Origin: Antedon mediterranea
Lineage: Eukaryota; Echinodermata; Crinoidea; Comatulida; Antedonidae
Length of the DNA: 64,000 bases
Direction: 5' to 3'
Assembly (NCBI RefSeq): GCF_964355755.1
Contig: NC_092676.1
Span: 23,108,288-23,172,287 of the forward strand
Shown here: piece by piece, positions 50,001-62,000 of the stretch
Layout: each line of letters begins with the position of its first letter
How positions within the stretch are numbered: the stretch's first letter is position 1
Position numbers and translations under genes: made by a program
The notes under the pieces: generated by a model
The model's input: only the letters and a program-made list of their open reading frames with translations
Database searches by the model: none
What the model was told of the DNA's origin: nothing

Positions 50001-53000
50001 TGTGATAAAAAACAAGTAATTGTACTGGTCCTCTTCCAATTAAAGATCACTTCAATTTAAACACTTCCATTTAGCGACCGTTTTATTATTTTGTATGAGT
50101 ACAGACAAGAGGAATAAATAGTTTATAATCATGTGATAAAAAACAAGTAATTGTACTGGTCCTCTTCCAATTAAAGATCACTTTACTTTAATACACTTCC
50201 AATTAGCGACCGTTTTATTATTTTGTACGAGCACAGACAAGAGGAATAAATAGTTTATAATCATGTGATTAAAAACAAGTAATTGTACTGGTCCGCTCAA
50301 GGCGCATTAAAAAAAAAAATAATAAAAACAAATCATACAACTCTCCCGGTCCCGAGAGCCGCTGTTTTGAGGTTGACCTGACAATTGTGGCAATTACCAA
50401 TTGGGACATTACCCTTGTTGGACATCTGGTAAAAATAAATACTGATTATGCTGCCACTTTAGTACACAAAACGATAAATAAAAAAAAATAATACAACTTG
50501 TAGCATTCCATTTAAACACAGTAGGCCCTGTTCAAAACTGCTAGTGTAGAAAAGTCAAATCCACCCATATAATAAAACCTAGAACTAGCTAATGATGTAG
50601 AAACACCAACAGCTTATTTATCAAATAAAAATCAACATTATACTCATGTACAACTCAACAGGTAATGTAGTAACGAAAATTGCCTCACAGCTAATGTAGT
50701 TAATATCGCCAGCTAATAAAATATTATATATTTTACAAACCTAAATGTCTAAATCATGTGCAAATGTATTTCTCTACTTGCCGTCAGTCTATCCACCTCT
50801 CGTAAGTGATCGGCTTTCAAAACTTAGCACTCTGATCGTAAGCAACCACCCTTGTTAGCGACCACCTTTAATATTTAAAAGGGACTACCTCTGTTAAAGG
50901 ACCGCTTCTCACAATGGACAACCTCCTGAAGGGGTAACCACCTCTCATAACGGACTGCTTTCATAAACTACCACCGCTCGTAGACGACCACTTCTTTTAC
51001 CGACTACACCTCCCGTAAGTGACCACCTCAATAGAGGTGGTAATTTGCGAAAGGTGGTCGTTACGGAATTATGAGAAGTGGTCCCTTAGGAGAGGTGGAC
51101 GTTTTTTTTTTATAGATTATTCGAAAAATACAAAAAACCGAAATACCCTTGAGTGAACGAATAATTATGATGCGCAATTAAGGTGTTTATTTTGCCATAT
51201 AAAATATAAAAAAATAAATATTTTTTGGTAATATGCATCAACAATATTTTTCAAATGTATTTTAGATAAATAAATAAATAATGTAAAATCTCGAAACAAA
51301 AAAATATTGTGACTAACCAATTCAATGTTTTATTAAATAAAACCAAAAATCAGGCATCTGTGAAAAAAAATATAATGAAAAAGAACTCACTTTAACAATG
51401 ACGAACTTACTTGTTTAAAGCACTTTTGTTATCAGTTAATATTATTAAATTAGTAACAGTATTATGAATATTACAAAATAATATTTTGAGAACTGAAAAA
51501 TATTTTGAGGGAACAAATATATTTAGGGAGAACAAAATAAGATTTCAAGAACTGAACAATATAAAAAATGAATTACTACTTCGAGACAAGGAATGATCGA
51601 GAGAACGAAATAATTTCGAGGGAAATTATTTCGTTCTCTCGCGAATTAGTAATTCGAATTCCAATGAAATAATATTTCGAGAGAATGAAAATAGGTAGGC
51701 CCTATGCCTATATGATTTAGTGATATTCATTCCCTAGAAATAATAATACAGTACCGGTAGGCTATATATTTTTTCAAGTTATCAGATTTACTTCAAATTG
51801 ACAACAGGTTGTATATACTCAATCAAAAACAAACAATTTAATTTGATTAGACTATATGTCTCCAGATATAATAATAGTAATATTTATTTCAATCGACTTG
51901 ATATTTTGCGATTCAAGTTGGTATTCTAAGGAATTATAATTACCCTAACGGGAGTTGGTGACCTTCCAGAGCCCTAGTTTTTACGGGGTTAATATGATGT
52001 CGATGTCCCTACTTTTTTATCGATGAAAGCTGCCCGGGTGGTTGCAGCCATTTTCAACAGCTGGTATTACACTATTCAATGCTGAAAATTGTCCAGTGGA
52101 CACTTTCAAACACCGGACACATTTAAATCTTACACCGGCATCGACATGACCTGCTTTAGACCTAGTAATATTCTAGGGATATTCCCCGCAATGCCAGACG
52201 GGCATTCTGTGAGAACGTATTGCCGTTATATTCCGGGGTTCCCCGTCGAGGCTTTGACACCTTGCGCAGTCAAGTGTATCACTTTGGCGCCTATTCAATT
52301 CAATTAACAATAATAATGTGGAACTGGAGGGATAATGAGATAAGAGAGCTGCTTAAAATAAGGGGACAAGAAGAAATTTGTAGCATAATCTATATAGGCC
52401 TAGGCCGCTAGGCTAGGCCATTAGCTCTTTGTTTGTTGGTGCCTGACCTTTCGTCGCCTTGTAAATTGTAGGCCTACAGCCTTCTAAGGTGTTTTACAGA
52501 TTGCCGATGACGGCAAATTAATTGCTATACCTGTATAATATATGCACAATATACTGTACATAGCATGTATTGCATAAATATGCTATAAAGGAAGATAATA
52601 ATCTGTAACTTAACATTCGCCGCCATATCATCCAGGTATATAAACTATACCAAACTGGCGAGTAAATCATGTTTTACTTTTTAAACATCGCAACGTCTGG
52701 TTGAAAAGGCTACTCGGACCAATAATTTCTATTAGCCTAGGGGTTATTGCGATTTGGACGTTTCTGATTGGCTGTAGCCATGGACTATATTGATTAACAC
52801 TGTTCTGATTGGTTGTAGCTTTGAATACATCTTCTCGGAACTCGTCCTTAATACAATAGCAATTTAGCACAGTGTTTTACTATATAACCAGATAAATAAT
52901 AGGAAACATTTAATAATTTGATAAATGACATTTAAATAGAAATTTAGGTAAATGTCTTTTGAAATGAAATTAAATAAATTATAACCAATTTGGTTAGAGT

Positions 53001-56000
53001 AAAACACAATGATAAAGAATAGGAAACATTTAATAATAATTATGATAAATTACATTTACATAGCAATTTACCACTGTGTTTTACTATAACCAATTTGGTT
53101 AGAGTAAAACACAATGATAAAGAATAAGAAACATTTAATAACATGATAAATGACATTTACATAGCAATTTAGCACTGTGTTTTACTATAACCAATTTGGT
53201 TAGAGTAAAGCACAATGATAAAGAATAGGAAACATTTAAAAATATGATAAATTACATTTACATAGCAATTTAGCACTGTGTTTTACTATAACCAATTTGG
53301 TTAGAGTAAAACACAATGATAAAGAATAAGAAACATTTAATAACATGATAAATGACATTTACATAGCAATTTAGCACTGTGTTTTACTATAACCAATTTG
53401 GTTAGAGTAAAGCACAATGATAAAGAATAGGAAACATTTAATAACATGATAAATGACATTCACATAGCAATTTAGCACTGTGTTTTACTATAACCAATCA
53501 GATTAGAGTAAAACACAATGATAAAGAATAGGAAACATTTAATAATATGATATATAACATTTACATAGCAATTTAGCACTGTGTTTTACTATAACCAATT
53601 TGATTAGAGTAAAACTCAACGATAAAGAATAGGAAACATTTAATAACATGATAAATTACATTTACATAGCAATTTATCACTGTGTTTTACTATAACCAAT
53701 TTGGTTAGAGTAAAACACAATGATAAAGAATAGGAAACATTTAATAATATGATAAATTACATTTACATAGCAATTTATCACTGTGTTTTACTATAACCAA
53801 TTTGGTTAGAGTAAAACACAATGATAAAGAATAGGAATTTAATAATATGATATATAACATTTACATAGCAATTTAGCACTGTGTTTTACTATAACCAATT
53901 TGGTTAGAGTTAAACACAATGATAAAGAATAGGAAACATTTAAAAATATGATAAATGACATTCACATAGCAATTTAGCACTGTGTTTTACTATACCAATT
54001 TGATTAGAGTAAAACACAATGATAAAGAATATGAAACATTTAATAATATGATAAATTGCTAGCACTGTGTTTTACTATACCAATTTAGTTTTGGATAAAG
54101 AATATGAATTTAAAGAATGGATATAATATGATATGATACAATATGATTTTCTCCAAATTAGTAAGACATTTTGGAATACTGCGTGCGTAGTGCACCTAAC
54201 AAGATCATGTTCGCTATTTAAAACTCACATTTTAAAACCGTAAACGCATATATTTGCGGACATACTCGTAAAACACACTTCCAGAGATTTAATAATTTTA
54301 ACAGTACTACAAAATCCATAATATAAAGTAGTATAGATTTGTACAAAAAGAGCAGAACAATTAAATTAACTGTCATTACATCTACTGAACTGTCTCATTA
54401 CATCTACTGAAAAATTCATCGCGATGAATTTATTTATAATACACCAATCAGATCACACGCAATTAGTATGGAATGCCAGTTTAGGCGATGATAAAATCGC
54501 GTCGATGATGCAATGAAAATTGCGTCGATGTGATGAAATTGCGTCGATGAATATAGTATTGATGTAATGAAAATATAAGTCGATGTGATGAACATTGCGT
54601 CGATGAAAATTGCGTCGATGTAATGAAAATTGCGTTAATGTGATGAAAATTGCGTCGATGAAAATTGCGTCGATGAAAACTGCATCGATGAAAACTGCAT
54701 CGATGAAAATTGCGATCTCCCTGCCGGTATGATTTGAATATGATGTCATGGATGCTGGACATCTGAATTTTATGTAGGCCTACTGAACTGGTGGATTAAC
54801 GGAAGCAATTAGCTAGAAGATATAATGTGTCCGAAAGGACAATAATGGATCCATTGCTAAAATGTGTTGACAATAAATCACTAAAATGTTAATCAGTGCA
54901 TATATTTCAACATTGTTTTAGTGCGCGCTCACTGTGCGCTTGTCTATAACGCGCGCTAGCGCAAGCGGTAAACATGTTTATCATATCAAAATATTCAGAA
55001 ACCGTCAATTTTTAGCAACATAATAACATTATTAACATCATTATTAACATCATCATTTACTTTACTAGTAGTCATTTTCATCATTGATTGAATTAAAACC
55101 ATTTGGAATTTTCATAATCAATTAAATTCATCACATCAATTTTCATCGATGCAGTTTTCATCGACACAATTTTCATCGATGCAATTTTCATCGACGCAAT
55201 GTAAATTGCGTCGACGCAATCTACATTGCGTCGATGCAATTTTCATTGACGCAATTTCATCATCGACGCAATTTTTATCATCGCCAAAAACTTGTGTAAA
55301 ACGGCGTTCCATAATTAGTGACGAATCGCATATTCGCCGTTTATTGTTGAGGCGCGTAAACAGTGTGCGCAATGCACGTTTTCTTCCCATGACGAGACGA
55401 ATCGATATTCGACGCTTCGTGTGACGAATAATCGCCAAATTATAATTAATATAATTAATTAATGAAATAAGATACGCAGTTGATGTTTGCATCAATTGTT
55501 CTTTAGAATAAATACTTTCGAAATACAAAACAAAAAATGTGTGGTGAGTGACGATATGTTCAATCATGGACCTATAAATTACTAATTTATAGGTCCATGA
55601 TTCAATATCTGTAGCTTCAATTCAAACATAATGTAACAGAAAATTCGAAGTGTAAAAAACGTTCGTTTACACAACACTTTTTTTTATACTTTATTAGTGA
55701 TTATTATATTATACAGGAATACTATTTATTTCCTCATTTCTACCCAAGAATAAACAATTTTTGGATACAAAACTTTATGCATGTGAATTACATTACCAAA
55801 ATATTAAAATGAGGATAAAAAAACATCGCGTAAAATACTCGTATTCAAAAGCTTCTGAAATTTGTAGATATATGTCATGAAAAAGAAATTTGACATTCCC
55901 AATAATTTTTTTTGGCAAAAATGTAATATATGAAACATACAATTTACATAGTTTATCATTGTTTTTTATTAGAACCAATATGGTTACACAGTTAAACATA

Positions 56001-59000
56001 GTGATAAAGACTAGATACTTGTTAGGTTACTACCCTACCCTCTAGTTTGAAGCGACATTATAAATTCATCGAGAAAAAAAACGCATCGTATTCAGAAACG
56101 TTTGACATTTTGTATAGATATATTCAATAAGACGAAACAAATTATAAATTTCAAGACAAATCGATGACTTCCATTATTTGCATTTCTAAAAATTCACACT
56201 TATGAAAGACCATACATTTTCAACATATTCGTTTTTTCTGTGTACCGAGTTTAGAAACTTTTTGAATACCAGACGTATTTTGTGATGCTTTTTCATTTGA
56301 ATTGTAGTATAAAATGTCATTGAAACGAGATAAAAATCATACAAGACATGTTATAATAGGTTGCTCTATATACATAACAAAATTAGTTATTTTTTTTTGG
56401 TAAGAATCGCCAATGAAGTAGAAAGTTATTTCAGATGTAGTGTGCATTTATACGTCATTAATAGTAGGCCTAAAATATAATATTAAATATTATAAAGAAT
56501 ATCAAACATTTTATGTTATGAAAAATAAAATTTACATATAAGTTTATCATTGTGTTTTACTATAACCATTTTGGTTAAAAGTTAAACACAGTGAGTGATA
56601 AAGAATATAACTGTTTTAGTTTATTTAACCCTAACCCTAGTTTGAAGCGATCACATATTTAATATTCATCGCTAAAAATACGTATCGTCTTGAAAAACGT
56701 TTGATATTTGGTAGATATGTCCAATATAGGTTCTTACATCTATAATGCAAAAGAAATATCCTAATAGTTTTATTTTGATTTCTGGGAATCATCAATGAAG
56801 TAAAAATGTGTTGGAAATGTATTGTCTTTCATAAGTGTAAATGTTTAGAAATGCAAATTATTAAAATCACGAATTTGTCTTGAAACTTTTATTTTTTGTT
56901 TGTTTTATAGACGTAAGAACCTATTGAACATATTTACCAAATTTCAAATGTTTCTGAATACGATACGTATTTTTTCGCGATGAATTAAGTATGTGATCGT
57001 TTCAAACTAGGGTTAGAGTTATATAACCTAAAACATGCAGTGTCTATTCTTTATCACTGTGTTTAACTGTGTAACCAAATTGGTTCTGTAAAACAAGATG
57101 ATAAACTATGTAACTTGTATTTATTATTATTACATTATATGTATCCTATAATGTAATATGAAAAATAAAATGTACATAGTTTATCCTTGTGTTGTACTAA
57201 AACCAATTTGGTTAAAAGTTAAACACAGTGTTAAAGAATGGAACTGTTAGGTTATTTAACCCTAACCCTAGTTTGAAGCGATCACATACTTAATTCATCG
57301 ATAAAAATACGTATCGTCTTAAAAAACGTTTGAAATTTGGTACATGTTCAATATAGGTTCTTACATCTATAATGTAAAAGAAATATCATAATTTGTTTTA
57401 ATTTGATTTCTGGGAATCATCAATGAAGTAAAAATGTGTTGGAAAATGTATAGTATTTCATAAGTGTACATTTTTAGAAATGCAAATTATTAAAATCACG
57501 AATTTTTCGTGAAATTTATATTTTTTGTTTGTGTTATAGACGTAAGAACCTATTAAACATATCTAACAAATTTCAAAAGTTTCTGAATATGATACGTACT
57601 TTTTCGCGATGAATTTATTATGTCGCTTCAAACTAGGGTTAGGGTTATATAACCTAAAACAGTATCTATTCTTTATCACTGTGTTTAACTGTGTCACCAA
57701 ATTGGTTCTGTAAAACAAGATGATAAACTATGTAACTTGTATTTATTATATTATTACATTATATGTATCCTATTCTTTATCATAACGTTTAGATAATAAG
57801 ATATGTTTAATATAATATTTTGCTATGTAAATAACATCATATAATAAATGTTTCATTATCATTGTGTTTTACTGTAACTAAATTGGCTATAGTAAAACAC
57901 AATACTAAATTTGTATGTAAATGTATCATATTATTATATGTTTCCTATTCTTTATTTGTGTTTTACTGTATCCAGCACAGTGCTAAATATCATTTATCAT
58001 AGTTAAAATGTTTTACTCTAACCAAATTGGTTATAGTAAAACACAGTGATAAATTACTATGTAAATGTCATTTATCATATTATTAAATGTTTCCTATTCT
58101 TTATCATTGTGCTTTACTCTAATCAAATTGGTTATAGTAAAACACAGTGCTAAATTTCTATGTGAATGTCATTTATCATGTTATTAAATGTTCCTATACT
58201 ATATCATTGTGTTTTACTCTAATCAAATTGGTTATAGTAAAACACAGTGATAAATTGCTATGTAAATAATCATTATTATTAAATGTTTCCTATTCTATAT
58301 CATTGTGCTTTACCATAACCGAATTGGTTATAGTAAAACACAGTGCTAAATTGCTATGTAAATGTCATTTATCATATTATTAAATGTTTCCTATTCTATA
58401 TCATTGTGCTTTACCATAACCAAATTGGTTATAGTAAAACACAGTGCTAAATTGCTATGTGAATGTCATTTATCAAATTATTAAATGTTTCATATTCTTT
58501 ATCATTGTGTTTTACTTTAACCAAATTGTTTATAGTAAAACACAGTGCTAAATTGCTATGTAAGTCATTTATCATATTATTAAATGTTTCCTATTCTATA
58601 TCATTGTGCTTTACCATAACCAAATTGATTATAGTAAAACACAGTGCTAAATTGCTATGTAAATGTTATTTATCAAATTATTAAATGTTTCCTATTCTTT
58701 ATCATTATGTTTTACTTTAACCAAATTGGTTATAGTAAAACACAGTGATAAATTGCTATGTAAATGTCATTTATCATATTATTAAATGTTTCCTATTCTA
58801 TATCATTGTGCTTTACCATAACCAAATTGGTTATAGTAAAACACAGTGATAAATTGCTATGTAAATGTCATTTATCATATTATTAAATGTTTCCTATTCT
58901 ATATCATTGTGCTTTACCATAACCAAATTGGTTATAGTAAAACACAGTGATAAATTGCTATGTAAATGTCATTTATCATATTATTAAATGTTTCCTATTC

Positions 59001-62000
59001 TATATCATTGTGTTTTACTATAACCAAATTGGTTATAGTAAAACACAGTGCTAAATTGCTATGTAAATAATCATTATTATTAAATGTTTCCTATTCTTTA
59101 TCATTGAACTTTACCATAACCAAATTGGTTATAGTAAAACACAGTGCTAAATTGCTATGTAAATGTCATATATCATATTATTAAATTCCTATTCTTTATC
59201 ATTCTGCTTTACTTTAACCAAATTGGTTATAGTAAAACACAGTGCTAAATTGCTATGTAAATGTCATTTATCATATTATTAAATGTTTCCTATTCTTTAT
59301 CATTGTGTTTTACTTTAACCAAATTGGTTATAGTAAAACACAGTGCTAAATTGCTATGTAAATGTCATTTATCAAATTATTAAATGTTTCCTATTCTATA
59401 TCATTGTGTTTTACTCTAACCAAATTGGTTATAGTAAAACACAGTGCTAAATTGCTATGTGAATGTCATATATCATATTATTAAATGTTTCCTATTCTTT
59501 ATCATTGTGTTTTACTCTAACCAAATTGGTTATAGTAAAACACAGTGCTAAATTGCTATGTAAATGTCATATATCATATTATTAAATTCCTATTCTTTAT
59601 CATTCTGCTTTACTTTAACCAAATTGTTTATAGTAAAACACAGTGCTAAATTGCTATGTAAATGTCATTTATCATGTTATTAAATGTTTCCTATTCTATA
59701 TCATTGTGTTTTACTCTAACCAAATTGGTTATAGTAAAACACAGTGCTAAATTGCTATGTAAATGTCATTTATCATATTATTAAATGTTTCCTATTCTAT
59801 ATCATTGTGTTTTACTCTAACCAAATTGGTTATAGTAAAACACAGTGATAAATTGCTATGTAATGACATTTATCATATTATTAAACGTTTCCTATTCTTT
59901 ATCATTGTGTTTTACTCTAACCAAATTGGTTATAGTAAAACACAGTGATAAATTGCTATGTAAATGTCATATATCATATTATTAAATTCCTATTCTTTAT
60001 CATTCTGCTTTACTTTAACCAAATTGGTTATAGTAAAACACAGTGCTAAATTGCTATGTAAATGTCATTTATCATATTATTAAATGTTTCCTATTCTTTA
60101 TCATTGTGTTTTACTTTAACCAAATTGGTTATAGTAAAACACAGTGCTAAATTGCTATGTAAATGTCATTTATCAAATTATTAAATGTTTCCTATTCTAT
60201 ATCATTGTGTTTTACTCTAACCAAATTGGTTATAGTAAAACACAGTGCTAAATTGCTATGTGAATGTCATATATCATATTATTAAATGTTTCCTATTCTT
60301 TATCATTGTGTTTTACTCTAACCAAATTGGTTATAGTAAAACACAGTGCTAAATTGCTATGTAAATGTCATATTATCATATTATTAAATTCCTATTCTTT
60401 ATCATTCTGCTTTACTTAAACCAAATTGTTTATAGTAAAACACAGTGCTAAATTGCTATGTAAATGTCATTTATCATATTATTAAATGTTTCCTATTCTA
60501 TATCATTGTGTTTTACTCTAACCAAATTGGTTATAGTAAAACACAGTGATAAATTGCTATGTAATGACATTTATCATATTATTAAACGTTTCCTATTCTT
60601 TATCATTGTGTTTTACTCTAACCAAATTGGTTATAGTAAAACACAGTGATAAATTGCTATGTAATGACATTTATCATATTATTAAACGTTTCCTATTCTT
60701 TATCATTGTGTTTTACTCTAACCAAATTGGTTATAGTAAAACACAGTGATAAATTGCTATGTAAATGTCATTTATCATATTATTAAATGTTTCCTATTCT
60801 TTATCATTGTGTTTTACTCTAACCAAATTGGTTATTGTAAAACACAGTATATTTTACCTCAACAACATGTAACATCGCCGCAAAATTGTTTATACGTTTA
60901 TTTTGATTGGCTAACTAAAGTACGGTCTAATGAATATTGATATCAGAAGATTCCCTAGCTTAGTGAAAAAGTTTTATTACCAAAAATATGCTGATCTCGT
61001 CACTACCGGAAGTTGTAGTCTAGCATGATGCAGACGCAATTGATTATGTACGTTTGTTAAACATATAAAAAGCTGTAAATTACCACAAAACGACAATAGG
61101 AAAGAATTCAAAGAAATGCCCTACGTGTTCAAAATCATTGTTTTAATATAGTCTGTATGTATAACTAACAATTGACCTTGTGGAAGAGCGTATACATTTA
61201 ATTTAAAGTAAAACATGATTTACTCGCCAATTTGGTATTGGATATATAGCTCTATCATCGCTAGACAAAAATAATAACAATAAAGGACGCCCTCAATAAT
61301 TATTTTGTCAGAGACTTTTTATTGGCCGAATATGCCCGACTCCTTTCTCACAGAAAGCCGGTATATACCGGTTATATTTCCGGCACGATAGTCCGATGAG
61401 AATGGGTATATGCCGGTAACGATACCGGCACGACGCCAGCACTGTACCGGTATATTGCAGGCACATCTGTGAGAAAGGGGCTATGTTTCATTCCAATATT
61501 TATTTACTAGACTGCATATGGATTTGGCGTAATCCAACAAGCGCTACGGCGGATTGCAGGTTGGAGTGGAGTTGTGATAACGCTGTCATTATTGCTGATG
61601 TTTACGTCAGCAACTGAATTGATCAGGTAGGCTAGTTGAAATATAATATAATAATGTGTAAATATGTATGACATAATGCCCATACATGGGCATTATGTCA
61701 TACACTACCATATTTGGGCACATCACACTTTTTTCAAAATTTGTTGGTAGTGTAGCCAGAACTTAATATATAGTTTTTTTTATAGATATAAAGGCGGTCT
61801 TCATACTCTGTTTATATTCCTTAACTTTTTTTTCAGACATTCATACTTCGAAACGTTTTGGGTAACACATCATTTATTCATAATTTATTTTGGATTTCTG
61901 CTCGTCCACGGAATTGAGTGAGTACATCAATTAAATATTAAAGTTCATTTTAGAATTAATACATTTTATTGAACGCATTTTAGCCGTTTGATTTACCGCA

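Larger units (their letters stand above)
46992..52217. mobile_element. Segment of ~5.2 kb bounded by ~190-bp inverted repeats
   Basis: The left end (46992-47175) carries TTCTCACAGA, ATGCCGGTATGG, GTGTAAGATT, GTGTCC and TTTTCAGCATTGGATAGTGT in order. The right end (52040-52217) carries the same words inverted. A second inverted pair lies inside: CATGGATTAAAGAATAGAAG at about 47215 and its complement near 48695. No transposase was seen. It may be a large non-autonomous transposon or two related elements in opposite orientation; no target duplication was identified. Confidence 0.5.
52633..61252. mobile_element. Giant foldback element with satellite-built arms (8.6 kb)
   Basis: The left end (CAGGTATATAAACTATACC, then TGGCGAGTAAATCATGTTTT) is inverted at the right end (complement of GAGCTATATATCCAATACC and the same 20 bases). 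TATCATC flanks both sides (52626-52632 and 61253-61259), as expected of a target duplication. Moving inward from each end are ~101-bp satellite arrays in opposite orientation, then opposed TCGATGAAAATTGCG arrays, then a unique centre near 55000. Long inverted arms made of tandem repeats are the layout of Drosophila FB elements; no transposase is visible. It fills most of NOX-B intron 4. Confidence 0.68.

Noticed and set aside
54453-55567. Open frames rich in FIDA, FHRR or CVDEN repeats
   Set aside because: Direct translations of the TCGATGAAAATTGCG arrays; the same repeat is open in several frames and both strands.
56630-57630. Telomere-like CCCTAACCCTA
   Set aside because: Only two units per site, part of the inner foldback element arms; not an interstitial telomere.
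52861-60850. Regularly spaced palindromic repeats resembling a CRISPR array
   Set aside because: Units are contiguous tandem copies with no unique spacers, and the context is an animal intron.
58463-60940. Repeated ~60-codon frames containing LLNVSYS
   Set aside because: Periodic translations of the 101-bp satellite, not a gene family.
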